Source: Alphaproteobacteria bacterium
Lineage (GTDB): Bacteria; Pseudomonadota; Alphaproteobacteria; Micropepsales; Micropepsaceae
Assembly (NCBI GenBank): GCA_021324545.1
Contig: JAJPIX010000030.1
Span: 1 to 59,036 of the forward strand
Reading direction: 5' to 3'
DNA: 59,036 nucleotides
This document shows positions 48,303 to 57,912 of the stretch, piece by piece. A program made the translations under genes and the position numbers. The stretch's first letter is position 1; each line of letters starts with the position of its first letter. Below the pieces are notes generated by a model that worked only from the letters and a program-made list of their open reading frames with translations, searched no databases and was not told the origin of the DNA.

Positions 48303-49763
48303 TTAATAAAGGCCGACCTGGCCCTTCATGGCCGCAAATATCCTGGCCGTGTCGTAGCCGACGCCCTTTTTGAAGACGAGCGGCATGTGCTCGACCGCCG
48401 CGGGATTTTTCACCGGATCGCCGGCAACAACGGCAATGTCCGCGCGCTTGCCGGCGGCGAGGGAGCCAACCTCTCCGGCGCGGCCAAGATAGACAGCGCC
48501 ATTCAGCGTCGCGATTTTCAGCGCCTGCGGAAACGGCAATCCCGCTTCGACAAGAAGCTCGACCTCGCGCTTGCCGGCAAAGCCCGGCACGACACCGCCG
48601 TAACCGGTGGGATCGGTCCCCGCCAGCAACGTTCCGCCCATGTCCGCGTACATCTTTTCCATCTTCATCAGCTTCGGAAAAATCACGGCCCAAGGCTTGA
48701 AGCGATCGGTCCCGGGGACCGCCGCCCATTGCTTTTCGTAGGCTTCCCGCAGTTCAGGGACAAGCATTTCGCGCGCGGCGAGCGGCGCTTCCGGCCGTCC
48801 GGGTGTGAACGTCTCGAACACCGTGAGCGTGGACGTGATCGCGACATGGTGTGCAATCAGGAACCGCATCAGCGATGTGAGTCTGGGGTCGTCGAGCCTG
48901 AGGTCAATCAGCGATTGCCGGTTGCCGTCTTTCGGGCAGATATCAGGCTGCTTGCCCACGACAAAATCTGTCATCACCGCGAAACCATGCTCCAGATCGT
49001 CAATGCCCCGTTCGGCCGCTTCGCGATAGGTCACGGAACAAAGATGGCCGGTGACCTTCAGTCCGCGCGCATGCGCAGCCCCGATCGCGGCGGCGAGTTC
49101 ATCGCGCGTGATGTCCACATAAGCCTTGTAGGAGGTAAAGCCTTCGTCGGCCCAGTAATTCACGCTGCGCTTTGCGTCTTGCGGCCCGGCCAGCCGCTGC
49201 ATCTGAAGGATCGGGATGCCCGTGCCGTTCAAATAGGGCGCGGTAGCGTCCAGATCGGGGCCGATTCCTTTGCCTGAATCAATGTCGCGCTTCACATTGA
49301 TGTCGCCATAGGGAACGAGCGACCCTGCCGTGCGCGCGGTCGTGGTTCCCCCGGCGAGGTAGAGCCGCGGAAAGCTGAAAAGCATCGAGCCATAGAGCGG
49401 CATGCCGTCATAGCGGCCCGTCGGATAGAACAGGTGCTCGTGCACCATGACAAAGCCCGGCAGCAGCGTCTTGCCGTGCGCATCGATGACGGCAGCACCG
49501 GCCGGCACTTTGGTTCGCGCGGCGGGACCGATGGCGAAGATGCGGCCGTTCCTTACAATCAGCGTCTGATCGTATTTCGGCGCCGCGCCTGTTCCGTCCA
49601 CGATCTCTGCATGCGTAAAGGCTATGACGGGCTGGCTGTAGGAAATGAACGTGGAGTCGACCGATTTCTTCGGGGCAGGCGGCGCGGGCGCGTCGTCATC
49701 CTGTGCAAGCGCACATGTTGCGGTCAGAACAAGTGCGGCGAGAACAGCCCAAACCGGACGCAT
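48303..49763 (-). CDS. Exported amidohydrolase family protein
   Basis: A 486-residue metal-dependent hydrolase of the amidohydrolase superfamily with a signal peptide (MRPVWAVLAALVLTATCALAQ). The N-terminal beta domain (IVDGTGAAPKYDQTLIVRNGRIFAIGPA), metal motif GFVMVHEHLFYP (HxH), a second-shell Lys/His region (KVTGHLC, EHGFA), the catalytic LLAGTDPTGYGG Asp, and the closing GSLAAGKRADIAVVAGDP are all present. Substrate unknown; related proteins act on cyclic amides or dipeptides. GAGGGGG precedes the ATG. The frame is open into tRNA-Val, which I exclude. Confidence 0.9.
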   Translation of the reverse strand: MRPVWAVLAALVLTATCALAQDDDAPAPPAPKKSVDSTFISYSQPVIAFTHAEIVDGTGAAPKYDQTLIVRNGRIFAIGPAARTKVPAGAAVIDAHGKTLLPGFVMVHEHLFYPTGRYDGMPLYGSMLFSFPRLYLAGGTTTARTAGSLVPYGDINVKRDIDSGKGIGPDLDATAPYLNGTGIPILQMQRLAGPQDAKRSVNYWADEGFTSYKAYVDITRDELAAAIGAAHARGLKVTGHLCSVTYREAAERGIDDLEHGFAVMTDFVVGKQPDICPKDGNRQSLIDLRLDDPRLTSLMRFLIAHHVAITSTLTVFETFTPGRPEAPLAAREMLVPELREAYEKQWAAVPGTDRFKPWAVIFPKLMKMEKMYADMGGTLLAGTDPTGYGGVVPGFAGKREVELLVEAGLPFPQALKIATLNGAVYLGRAGEVGSLAAGKRADIAVVAGDPVKNPAAVEHMPLVFKKGVGYDTARIFAAMKGQVGLY

Positions 49764-49790
49764 GATTGTCCCCCTCGTGCGGCGCAGATG

Positions 49791-49866
49791 TGGTGGGCGG
49801 TGACGGATTCGAACCGCCGACCCCATCGGTGTAAACGATGTGCTCTACCGGCTGAGCTAACCGCCC
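49791..49866 (-). tRNA. tRNA-Val (anticodon TAC)
   Basis: Perfect acceptor stem GGGCGGT/ACCGCCC, D-arm GCTCAGCCGGTAGAGC, anticodon arm CATCG-TTTACAC-CGATG, T-arm with GGTTCGAATCC, discriminator A and encoded CCA. The anticodon TAC reads GTA/GTG Val codons. Confidence 0.97.
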
Positions 49867-49970
49867 ACGATCATCTCTATATCAGGCGGCTGCGCAATTT
49901 GGACAAGCTTTGGCGCAAGGGATGCCCGCCCGGCGATAGTTTGCCCTGCGCGGCTGCGGCAGGCGCCCTG

Positions 49971-50246
49971 CTAGACGTTCATCATGTCCTTGAGCTGCTT
50001 GCCGGCGCGGAAGCGGGGCTGCTTGGACGGCTTGATGGTGATTTCCTCGCCCGTCTGCGGGTTGCGGCCCTTGCCGCCGGCGCGGGTGGCCACCACAAAC
50101 ACGCCAAAGCCGGTAAGCCGCACTTCATCGCCGGACTTGAGGGTATCGGCGATGATGTCGAATACGCCTTCCACGGCCTTTGCCGCATCATGCTTTTGCA
50201 GGCCGGTACGCTCCGAAAGCTTGTGAATGAGATCGTTCTTGTTCAC
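49971..50246 (-). CDS. hup: DNA-binding protein HU (beta type)
   Basis: HU/IHF-family nucleoid protein (91 aa): MNKNDLIHKLSERTGL dimerisation helices, then VRLTGFGVFVVATRAGGKGRNPQTGEEITI with the DNA-bending arm (RNPQTGE) and KPSKQPRFRAGKQLKDMM. The start is GTG at 50246 after AAGGAG. It lies directly downstream of lon behind a terminator, as in many proteobacteria. Confidence 0.95.
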   Translation of the reverse strand: MNKNDLIHKLSERTGLQKHDAAKAVEGVFDIIADTLKSGDEVRLTGFGVFVVATRAGGKGRNPQTGEEITIKPSKQPRFRAGKQLKDMMNV

Positions 50247-50371
50247 GAGGGGCTCCTTTCCGGGCGAGTCGCCGCGTTAGGCAAGAGATTAGGGCGGGCT
50301 TGGTTTCCCCGCCAAGCGCAAAAAGTCAGGGAATCAGCGGAATTTTTGAACGCCTCCCCCCTTGAAACGCA

Positions 50372-50399
50372 AAAGGCCGCCCCAAGCGGAGCGGCCTTT
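50372..50399 (-). terminator. Rho-independent terminator after lon
   Basis: AAAGGCCGC ... GCGGCCTTT forms a 9-bp perfect stem around a 10-base loop, 20 bp past the lon stop; on the minus strand it is followed by TGCGTTT. The U-tract is short, but the stem is strong. The plus strand also has a T-run (TGCCTGTTTTTT) beyond it, so it may act in both directions. Confidence 0.75.
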
Positions 50400-50418
50400 G
50401 CCTGTTTTTTCTGTGCTT

Positions 50419-52854
50419 CTAGTGCGTTACGACCGCGTCCGCGTCGCTATCGGGCAGCGCCGCGGGAGCAGCGGCCGGGATTTCCGGCTCGGTCCATTCG
50501 ATCGGCTCCGGCTGACGGACAAGCGCGACCTTCAAGACCTCCGTTACCTTCTTCACCGGAACGATTGTCATTCCCGATTTCACATTGTCGGGGATTTCGG
50601 CGAGGTCCTTCTCGTTCTCCTCCGGAATCACGACCGTCTTGATGCCGGCGCGAAGCGCTGCAAGCAGCTTTTCCTTCAGGCCGCCAATCGGCAAGACGCG
50701 GCCGCGCAGCGTGACCTCGCCCGTCATCGCCACATCGCGGCGCACCGGAATGCCCGTGAGCACAGAGATGATGGAGGTGGCCATCGCCACGCCGGCGGAC
50801 GGTCCGTCTTTCGGCGTGGCACCCTCCGGCACATGGACGTGGATGTCGATCGTGTCGAATTTGGGAGGTTTGATACCGAAAGGCGTCGCTTTCGAGCGCA
50901 CATAGGACCGCGCCGCGTCGATCGATTCTTTCATCACATCGCCGAGCTTGCCGGTGGTCTGCATCCGGCCCTTGCCCGGCAACATGACGGATTCGATCTG
51001 CAGCGTGTCGCCGCCAGTTTCCGTCCAGGCAAGCCCGGTGACCACGCCAACCTGGTCTTCGCCTTCCACTTCGCCATAGCGGAATTTGCGAACCCCCGCA
51101 TAGTCGCCAAGGTTGTCCGGTGTGACCGTGATCGACTGCGCCTTGCCGGAGACGATCTCCTTGACCGCCTTGCGCGCGAGATTGGCGATTTCGCGCTCCA
51201 GGTTGCGCACGCCCGCCTCGCGCGTGTGATAGCGGATAAGATCGCGCAGCCCGTCGTCGGTGATCTTCCACTCGTCATCCTTGAGGCCGTGCGCCTTGAT
51301 CTCTTTCGGGATCAGGTGGCGCTTGGCAATTTCGACCTTCTCGTCTTCGGTGTAACCGGGGATGCGAATGATCTCCATGCGATCCATCAGCGGCTGCGGC
51401 ATGCGCAGCGTGTTGGCCGTGGTGATGAACATCACATCCGAAAGATCGAAATCGACCTCAAGATAGTGGTCGTTGAAGGTGTGGTTTTGCTCCGGGTCGA
51501 GCACTTCGAGCAGCGCGCTCGAAGGATCGCCGCGCCAATCTGCGCCCAGCTTGTCGATTTCATCCAGCAGGAAGAGCGGATTGGACGTCTTTGCCTTCTT
51601 CATGGACTGGATGATCTTGCCGGGCATGGAGCCGATATACGTGCGCCGGTGGCCGCGGATCTCCGCCTCGTCGCGCACGCCACCAAGGGACATGCGTACG
51701 AACTCGCGGCCCGTGGCCCGCGCGATGGACTTGCCGAGCGAGGTTTTTCCCACACCGGGCGGGCCAACGAGACAGAGGATCGGCCCCTTCATCTTGCCGG
51801 CGCGTTGCTGCACGGCCAGATATTCCAGGATGCGCTCCTTCACCTTTTCGAGCCCGTAGTGATCCTCGTTGAGGATGTCCTCGGCCAGCTTGATGTCCTT
51901 CTTGACCTTGGATTTCTTGCCCCAGGGGAGCGAAAGCAGCCAGTCGAGATAATTGCGCACAACGGTGGCTTCCGCGCTCATGGGTGACATGGAGCGGAGC
52001 TTCTTCACTTCGGCCTGCGCCTTCTCGCGCGCTTCCTTCGAGAGCTTCGTCTTGCGAATGCGCTCTTCAAGCTCGTTCAGTTCGTCGCGGCCTTCCTCGC
52101 CTTCGCCCAATTCCTTCTGGATCGCCTTGAGCTGTTCGTTGAGATAGTATTCGCGCTGGGTTTTCTCCATCTGGCGTTTCACGCGCGAGCGGATCTTGCG
52201 CTCCACCTGGAGCACTCCGACTTCGCCCTCGATCAGCGCCAGCACCTTCTCCAGCCGCTCGGTCGTGTTGAGCGTCTCGAGCAGCGCCTGGCGGTCGGAA
52301 ATTTTCACGGACAGGTGCGAGGCCACCGTATCGGCAAGTTTCGCGGGCTCCTCGATCTGGGCGACCGATGCCAGGGTTTCCGCCGGAACCTTCTTGTTCA
52401 GCTTGATGTATTGCTCGAAGTTGGCCTTCACCGTGCGCATCAGCGCTTCGGTTTCCTTCGCGTCGCCGCCTTCATCGGAGATCTTCTCGATGTGGGCCTG
52501 GAAGAAATCGGTACGCTGGACAAAACCGGTGACACGGGCGCGCGCCTTGCCCTCGACCAGCACGCGAACGGTCTGGTCGGGCAGCTTCAGCAGCTGAAGA
52601 ACCGTCGCCAGCGTGCCGACGGTGTGAAGCGCGTCCGGCGACGGATCGTCGTCCCCGGCGTTCTTCTGGGTCAGCAGCAGAATCTGCTTTTCGTCGTTCA
52701 TCACCTCTTCGAGCGCGCGGACGGACTTTTCGCGGCCTACGAAGAGGGGAACGATCATATGAGGGAAGACGACAATATCGCGCAAAGGCAGAACGGGCGC
52801 CAGCTGGCCGCCTTCTTCGCCTTTGGGAGGAATGATGACTGGTTGATCCGACAC
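50419..52854 (-). CDS. lon: ATP-dependent protease Lon
   Basis: Lon (811 aa) degrades misfolded and regulatory proteins. An N-terminal LonN substrate domain (about 1-210) and coiled coil lead to the AAA+ module, Walker [12 protein letters not shown] near 360, Walker [11 protein letters not shown], and the peptidase domain with catalytic Ser in [14 protein letters not shown] near 680 and Lys in [15 protein letters not shown] Glu/Pro/Ala-rich tail ends the protein. In alphaproteobacteria it is heat-shock inducible; a weak sigma-32-like site lies upstream. Confidence 0.98.
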   Translation of the reverse strand: MSDQPVIIPPKGEEGGQLAPVLPLRDIVVFPHMIVPLFVGREKSVRALEEVMNDEKQILLLTQKNAGDDDPSPDALHTVGTLATVLQLLKLPDQTVRVLVEGKARARVTGFVQRTDFFQAHIEKISDEGGDAKETEALMRTVKANFEQYIKLNKKVPAETLASVAQIEEPAKLADTVASHLSVKISDRQALLETLNTTERLEKVLALIEGEVGVLQVERKIRSRVKRQMEKTQREYYLNEQLKAIQKELGEGEEGRDELNELEERIRKTKLSKEAREKAQAEVKKLRSMSPMSAEATVVRNYLDWLLSLPWGKKSKVKKDIKLAEDILNEDHYGLEKVKERILEYLAVQQRAGKMKGPILCLVGPPGVGKTSLGKSIARATGREFVRMSLGGVRDEAEIRGHRRTYIGSMPGKIIQSMKKAKTSNPLFLLDEIDKLGADWRGDPSSALLEVLDPEQNHTFNDHYLEVDFDLSDVMFITTANTLRMPQPLMDRMEIIRIPGYTEDEKVEIAKRHLIPKEIKAHGLKDDEWKITDDGLRDLIRYHTREAGVRNLEREIANLARKAVKEIVSGKAQSITVTPDNLGDYAGVRKFRYGEVEGEDQVGVVTGLAWTETGGDTLQIESVMLPGKGRMQTTGKLGDVMKESIDAARSYVRSKATPFGIKPPKFDTIDIHVHVPEGATPKDGPSAGVAMATSIISVLTGIPVRRDVAMTGEVTLRGRVLPIGGLKEKLLAALRAGIKTVVIPEENEKDLAEIPDNVKSGMTIVPVKKVTEVLKVALVRQPEPIEWTEPEIPAAAPAALPDSDADAVVTH

Positions 52855-52960
52855 CGTGTTATCTCCTTGCCGCGGAGCTTATCCGCGGGTGTTGCTGGAA
52901 CCGTACCCCACGTGGGCTTACGGAACTTTTAGCCGCCCGAAATGGCCGACTCTGCCTGAG

Positions 52961-52991
52961 TAAGGTGGCCCCGGCCTGAGGCCGTTTCAAG
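52961..52991 (-). promoter_or_regulatory. Possible sigma-32 promoter of lon
   Basis: CTTGAA, 17-base spacer, CCACCTTA on the minus strand; the -35 matches RpoH sites well, the -10 (expected near CCCCATAT) poorly. It lies about 100 bp before the lon ATG. Confidence 0.25.
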
Positions 52992-53051
52992 GCGTTAAGG
53001 TTTGGCACGCGCGGGTTGTTGCAAACCCGTTGCGGCGCGATGAACAGCCGT

Positions 53052-54323
53052 TCAGGAAGCTGTTTTTTCGCGCGCCTCGCCCTTGTCGGAATAAGTGTAG
53101 AGCGGCCGGGAACGGCCTTCCACGACATCCGACGTGATCACCACCTCCTGGACGCCATTGAGCGTGGGCAGCTCGAACATGGTCTCCAACAGGATGCCTT
53201 CCATGATCGACCGAAGGCCGCGCGCCCCGGTCTTGCGGGCGATGGCCTTGCGCGCAATTCCGTGCAGCGCCTCTTCCTGAAATCTCAGTTTCACGCCTTC
53301 CATCTCGAACATGCGCTGATATTGCTTGGCCAGCGCGTTCTTGGGCCGGGTGAGAATTTCGATCAGCGCCTGCTCGGACAGATCGCCCAAGGTGGCGACG
53401 ACCGGAAGGCGGCCGATGAACTCCGGGATGAGGCCGAATTTGAGCAGGTCTTCCGGCTCGACTTCGCGCAGCACCTCGCCCGTGCCGCGTTCGTCGGGCG
53501 CGCGCACATTGGCGCCAAATCCCATCGAGGAGCCGTGCGTGCGCTGGGAGATGATTTTCTCAAGGCCGGCAAAAGCACCGCCACAGATGAACAGGATGTT
53601 TGTGGTATCAACCTGCAGGAACTCCTGCTGCGGATGCTTGCGGCCGCCCTGCGGCGGCACCGAGGCGATCGTGCCTTCCATGATCTTGAGCAAGGCCTGC
53701 TGGACGCCCTCGCCCGATACGTCGCGGGTGATGGACGGGTTGTCGGACTTGCGGCTGATCTTGTCCACCTCGTCGATATAGACGATGCCGCGCTGGGCGC
53801 GCTCGACGTTGTAATCGGCATTCTGGAGCAGCTTGAGGATGATGTTTTCGACGTCCTCGCCCACATAGCCCGCTTCGGTGAGCGTCGTGGCATCGGCCAT
53901 CGTGAAGGGCACGTCCAGGATGCGGGCCAGAGTCTGCGCGAGCAGGGTTTTCCCGCAGCCGGTGGGCCCCACCAGCAGTATGTTGGACTTCGCAAGCTCC
54001 ACATCGGCGTTTTTGCCGGTGTTGTTGATGCGCTTGTAATGGTTGTGGACGGCGACCGAGAGCACCTTCTTGGCATGCTGCTGGCCGACCACGTAATCGT
54101 CCAGGACCTTGAAAATCTCCTGCGGCGAAGGAACGCCCTCCTTGGATTTCATGAAGGAGGTCTTGTTCTCCTCCCGGATGATCTCCATGCAGAGTTCGAC
54201 GCATTCATCGCAGATGAAGACGGTCGGGCCCGCAATCAGCTTGCGGACCTCATGCTGGCTCTTGCCGCAAAAGGAGCAATAAAGCGTGTTCTTGTTCTCG
54301 CTACCGCCGCCAGCCTTACTCAT
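53052..54323 (-). CDS. clpX: ATP-dependent Clp protease ATPase ClpX
   Basis: AAA+ unfoldase (423 aa) that feeds ClpP. The N-terminal C4 zinc finger ([12 protein letters not shown] ... [10 protein letters not shown]), Walker [13 protein letters not shown], pore loop and [10 protein letters not shown], Walker [11 protein letters not shown], and the ClpP-docking IGF-type loop ([10 protein letters not shown] region; [10 protein letters not shown]) are present. It lies 190 bp after clpP, the conserved order. Confidence 0.98.
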   Translation of the reverse strand: MSKAGGGSENKNTLYCSFCGKSQHEVRKLIAGPTVFICDECVELCMEIIREENKTSFMKSKEGVPSPQEIFKVLDDYVVGQQHAKKVLSVAVHNHYKRINNTGKNADVELAKSNILLVGPTGCGKTLLAQTLARILDVPFTMADATTLTEAGYVGEDVENIILKLLQNADYNVERAQRGIVYIDEVDKISRKSDNPSITRDVSGEGVQQALLKIMEGTIASVPPQGGRKHPQQEFLQVDTTNILFICGGAFAGLEKIISQRTHGSSMGFGANVRAPDERGTGEVLREVEPEDLLKFGLIPEFIGRLPVVATLGDLSEQALIEILTRPKNALAKQYQRMFEMEGVKLRFQEEALHGIARKAIARKTGARGLRSIMEGILLETMFELPTLNGVQEVVITSDVVEGRSRPLYTYSDKGEAREKTAS

Positions 54324-54513
54324 GCGCTCTCCCGGGAAAACTCACCCGACCTGTAACTCAACCCCTCACCTGTGGTCCGTGTTGCACGAACCGCGCCAAC
54401 AGAAGTGATTTGCCCCTCCCGGCCATTCGACCACGTTAGCCAAGGGCCGATCAAGAATTGTTTAATTGGCGCGGAAAAGCAGGATTTTTGGGGCAACAGC
54501 ATTAACAACTGGC

Positions 54514-55143
54514 TCACGTTCCCTCGGCCGGGTCGGGCCTGCGGGTCAAGACTTCATCAACCAGGCCAAAGCTTCTGGCTTCTTCCGCGGTCATATACGT
54601 ATCCCGGTCCAGCGCCTTTTCAATTGCCTCCACCGGTTGTCCGGTGTGCCGGGCATAGATTTCGTTCAACCGCTTCTTGAGTTTGACGATCTCCTGTGCA
54701 TGCCGGGCGATATCCGCTGCCTGCCCATAATAGGACGCCGACGGCTGGTGCACGAGAATCCGCGAATTCGGCAGGCAGAACCGGGCGCCTTTCTGGCCGG
54801 CGCATAACAAAAGCGAAGCGGCGCTTGCGGCCTGCCCGACGCAGAGCGTCTGAACGGCGGGGCGGATGTACTGCATGGTGTCGTAAATGGCGAGGCCGGA
54901 CGACACCACGCCGCCGGGCGAATTGATATACATGTGAATCTCTTTCTTCGGATTTTCCGCTTCCAGAAAGAGAAGCTGGGCCGTGATCAGGCTGGCGCCG
55001 TAGTCCTCGATGCCGCCGGTCACAAAGACGATGCGTTCCTTGAGCAGGCGCGAATAGATGTCAAATGCTCGTTCCCCCCGGGCGGTTTGCTCAACCACCA
55101 TGGGGACAAGCGTGTTCATGTAGACGTCGCGCGGGTCCTTCAT
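54514..55143 (-). CDS. clpP: ATP-dependent Clp protease proteolytic subunit
   Basis: ClpP (209 aa) forms the degradation chamber used by ClpX. Oxyanion loop [16 protein letters not shown], catalytic Ser in [14 protein letters not shown], catalytic His in RILVHQPS and Asp region LDRDTYM are all present. Two normally conserved spots differ: Met-Gly after the active Ser is Ala-Ala, and the Gly-Gly after HQP is Ala-Ser-Tyr ([10 protein letters not shown]). Alternative start: ATG at 55119. AGGAGG lies upstream of the chosen ATG. Confidence 0.95.
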   Translation of the reverse strand: MKDPRDVYMNTLVPMVVEQTARGERAFDIYSRLLKERIVFVTGGIEDYGASLITAQLLFLEAENPKKEIHMYINSPGGVVSSGLAIYDTMQYIRPAVQTLCVGQAASAASLLLCAGQKGARFCLPNSRILVHQPSASYYGQAADIARHAQEIVKLKKRLNEIYARHTGQPVEAIEKALDRDTYMTAEEARSFGLVDEVLTRRPDPAEGT

Positions 55144-55176
55144 TGGTCCCGTTGGCCTCCTGATTCGCTTCGGCTG

Positions 55177-55204
55177 AGCGTAGGGGCGGTCATCGCCCTG
55201 TCAA
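55177..55204 (-). promoter_or_regulatory. Possible promoter of clpP
   Basis: TTGACA, 16-base spacer, TACGCT on the minus strand; perfect -35, weaker -10. Initiation would be about 28 nt before the clpP ATG. It is in the divergent gap with the cation exporter gene. Confidence 0.4.
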
Positions 55205-55310
55205 TCCGGCACGATATAGGAGGCGGCGCAGGCTTTGCTACCCCGAAGCCGTAAGGGTTATTGCGGACCCCCTGAGCTTCTTTCAGCCAATCGTCCTAAA
55301 ATCGGGGGCC

Positions 55311-56219
55311 ATGACCGCACACGCGCACGATCACCAGGCGGCCGCGTCCGGCTTCGGGACAGCCTTTGCCGCCGGCATCGCCCTGAATGCCGCCTTCGTC
55401 GCGGTGGGCGTGGCATTCGGCATCATTGGTCATTCCATGGCGCTGATCGCCGACGCGGGACACAATCTGGGCGACGTGCTTGGCCTTGTGGTGGCCTGGA
55501 GCGCGGCTGTGGCTTCGCGGCGTGCGCCGACGGCGCGCTACACCTATGGCCTTCGCAGCACCTCCATTCTGGCGGCTCTGTTCAACGCGGTGTTTCTGCT
55601 CATGGCGACCGGGGCCATCGCGGTGGAGGCGACCCGGCGCCTGTTTGCGCCGCAACCGGTCGCCGGCAATGTTGTGATGCTCGTGGCGGGCATCGGAATT
55701 CTGGTCAACGCGCTCACGGCGGCGCTGTTCGCGCGCGGCCGCAAAGGCGATCTGAACATTCGCGGCGCCTTTCTCCACATGGCGGGCGATGCGGCGGTTT
55801 CGGTGGGCGTGGTCGTTGCGGGCGGCCTCATACTTCTCACCGGCGCTGCGTGGATTGACCCCGTGGTAAGCCTTGCCATTGCGGCGGTCATTGTGGCGGG
55901 CAGCTGGCGCCTGTTGCGGGACTCCCTCAACATGACGCTGCAGGCCGTTCCCTCGGGCGTGGATGCCGTTGCCGTGCGTGCCTATCTGGTCGGCCTGCCG
56001 GGCGTATGCGCCCTTCACGATCTGCACATATGGCCCATGAGCACCACCGAAACGGCCCTCACCTGCCATCTGGTGATACCGGCCGGTCATCCGGGCGATG
56101 CGGCCCTGCACCGCGTGGCCGATCAGCTTCGCAGCCGCTTCGGCATTCCGCATGTGACGATCCAGGTGGAAACCAGCGCCGAAGAAGATTGCGCGCTGGC
56201 AAGCGACCACACCGTGTGA
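55311..56219 (+). CDS. Cation diffusion facilitator family transporter
   Basis: CDF exporter (302 aa), probably for Zn2+ or another divalent cation, six membrane helices. The metal site residues occur in MALIADAGHNLGDVLGL (helix 2) and AFLHMAGDAAVSVG (helix 5), the HxxxD pair typical of the zinc-exporting CDF group (ZitB/CzcD-like). The N-terminus starts MTAHAHDHQAAA with a small His cluster. A C-terminal cytoplasmic ferredoxin-like domain (LHDLHIWPMSTTETALTCH) follows. It is divergent from clpP and converges on tig. Confidence 0.92.
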   Translation: MTAHAHDHQAAASGFGTAFAAGIALNAAFVAVGVAFGIIGHSMALIADAGHNLGDVLGLVVAWSAAVASRRAPTARYTYGLRSTSILAALFNAVFLLMATGAIAVEATRRLFAPQPVAGNVVMLVAGIGILVNALTAALFARGRKGDLNIRGAFLHMAGDAAVSVGVVVAGGLILLTGAAWIDPVVSLAIAAVIVAGSWRLLRDSLNMTLQAVPSGVDAVAVRAYLVGLPGVCALHDLHIWPMSTTETALTCHLVIPAGHPGDAALHRVADQLRSRFGIPHVTIQVETSAEEDCALASDHTV

Positions 56220-56237
56220 TGAAGGCGACGGGCCGCG

Positions 56238-57641
56238 CTATTCCTTTTTCTTCTTCCCCGTTTTCTTCTTTTCCGGCTCGTCGGCCTTTTTCAGCTTCGC
56301 TGCGGCTTCGTCCGGATCAAGTAACAGTGTTTCCCTGTCCACCGGGCGATCGGTCACGGTCGCAAGTTCGGCGATGAAGTCCACCACCTTGTCCTCGAAG
56401 ATCGGCGCGCGGATTTCGGCGGCGGCCTGCGGATTGCTGGCGTAGAACTGAAACACCTGCTGTTCCTGCCCCGGAAACTGGCGCGCACGGGCGGCAATCG
56501 CGCGGTTTACTTCGTCCTGCGAAACGGTGATGCCGTTCTGCTCGCCCAATTTCGCCAGCACCAAACCCAGGCGGACGCGCCGTTCGGCAATCTCGCGATA
56601 TTCCTTTCTGAGCTCGTCTTCGCTCTTTCCTTCGTCCTCTGGCTTCTTTCCTTCGCGCTGAAGCTCCGCCTCCACCGCGCGCCAGATGCCGTCAAATTCC
56701 GTCTGGACCATGGCCGGCGGCAGATCGAAATGATGCGTTTCATCGAGGGCATCCAGAATCCGGCGCTTCATGTGCAGCCGGCTGGCGCGCGCAAAATCGC
56801 CCTTCAGCTGTTCGCGCACGCGCTCCTTCAGCGTGCCGAGCGAATCCAGGCCGAGCTTCTTCGCCAATTCGTCATCGATGTTCAGTTCGTCCGGCTTGCG
56901 GATTTCCTTTACGCGCACGGTGAATTCGGCGTCCTTGTCGGCGAGTTTCGCCTCGGGATAATCGGCCGGGAACTTCACCTTCACCACGCGCTCGTCGCCG
57001 GCTTTCGCGCCCTCGAGCTGATCTTCGAAGCCTGGCACAAACTGGCCGGAACCGAGCACAAGGTTGAAGTCCTCGGCCTTGCCGCCTGCAAATTCCTCGC
57101 CGTCGACGCGCCCGACAAAATCGATGATGACGGAATCGCTCTTGTGCGCCTTCTCGCCCTCGCCGCGCGGCGTGTAGGTTTGTGTCTGTTTTGCAAGCCG
57201 TTCCACTGCTTCGTCCACGGCGGCGTCCGTCACCTCCGAAACAAGCCGCTCGACCTTGATCTTGGCCGGATCGGCCAGCTCGAAATCCGGCATCAGATCA
57301 ATCTTGACCGTGAATTCGAGGTCGGATTTGCCGTTGACCACCGTGTCGAGTTCGCTGACCAGATCGACGCGCGGCGGGGTGGCCGGTTTGAGCGACCGTT
57401 CGGTGACCGCCTTCTGACTCGATTCGGAGACCGCCTGTTCCACGATCTCGCCCATGATCTGCTTGCCGAAGGTCTTCTTCAGGAACGAAATGGGCGCCTT
57501 GCCCGGACGGAAGCCCTTCAACGACACCTGCGGCTTGATCTCCTCGACACGCGTGGTCAGGCGCCGGTCGAGATCGCTCTGGGGGATCACGATCTTGAAT
57601 TCGCGGTGCAGGCCTTCGTTGACAGTCTCGGTGATTTGCAT
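56238..57641 (-). CDS. tig: Trigger factor
   Basis: Ribosome-bound chaperone (467 aa). N-terminal ribosome-binding signature in KGFRPGKAPISFLKK (GFRxGKxP), a PPIase FKBP-like middle domain (DSVIIDFVGRVDGEEFAGGKAEDFNLVLGSGQFVPGFED), and a long helical C-terminal cradle ending in a Lys-rich tail (KKKTGKKKKE). Homology starts at MQITETVNEG (57641), after AAGGAA; the open frame before it runs into tRNA-Leu. In most genomes tig precedes clpP-clpX, as it does here with the transporter gene inserted between them. Confidence 0.97.
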   Translation of the reverse strand: MQITETVNEGLHREFKIVIPQSDLDRRLTTRVEEIKPQVSLKGFRPGKAPISFLKKTFGKQIMGEIVEQAVSESSQKAVTERSLKPATPPRVDLVSELDTVVNGKSDLEFTVKIDLMPDFELADPAKIKVERLVSEVTDAAVDEAVERLAKQTQTYTPRGEGEKAHKSDSVIIDFVGRVDGEEFAGGKAEDFNLVLGSGQFVPGFEDQLEGAKAGDERVVKVKFPADYPEAKLADKDAEFTVRVKEIRKPDELNIDDELAKKLGLDSLGTLKERVREQLKGDFARASRLHMKRRILDALDETHHFDLPPAMVQTEFDGIWRAVEAELQREGKKPEDEGKSEDELRKEYREIAERRVRLGLVLAKLGEQNGITVSQDEVNRAIAARARQFPGQEQQVFQFYASNPQAAAEIRAPIFEDKVVDFIAELATVTDRPVDRETLLLDPDEAAAKLKKADEPEKKKTGKKKKE

Positions 57642-57686
57642 GGAAGAACAGTTCCTTGAAACGCGAAGCTCATCCGTTGCGCGAGG

Positions 57687-57771
57687 TGGTGCGGGCGGAG
57701 GGACTTGAACCCCCACGACTTTCATCACTGGAACCTAAATCCAGCGCGTCTACCAGTTCCGCCACGCCCGC
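57687..57771 (-). tRNA. tRNA-Leu (anticodon TAG)
   Basis: Class II tRNA with long variable arm: acceptor GCGGGCG/CGCCCGC, anticodon arm CTGGA-TTTAGGT-TCCAG, variable arm TGATGAAAGTCGT, T-arm GGGGGTTCAAGTCCCTC, discriminator A, encoded CCA. The TAG anticodon reads CTA/CTG-type Leu codons. It is the trigger factor gene's upstream neighbour. Confidence 0.97.
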
Positions 57772-57912
57772 CAAACGGGCCCCGGCGGCTCCCTACAGTT
57801 GGCTCCGGCCGGAAGCCGGGCCGTATAGCAGGGGATTCCGCCCGGGGAAAGCGCCACAGGCGATCAAGGCCGGTATCCAGAGCCAGTCCCGCCCGGGCGG
57901 TTCCGCGCACGG

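Noticed and set aside
49764-49826. N-terminal extension of the amidohydrolase
   Set aside because: It runs into the tRNA-Val gene; the signal peptide and ribosome site define the start at 49763.
53007-53028. CGGGTT/AACCCG hairpin downstream of clpX as a terminator
   Set aside because: The stem is short and there is no U-tract in the clpX direction.
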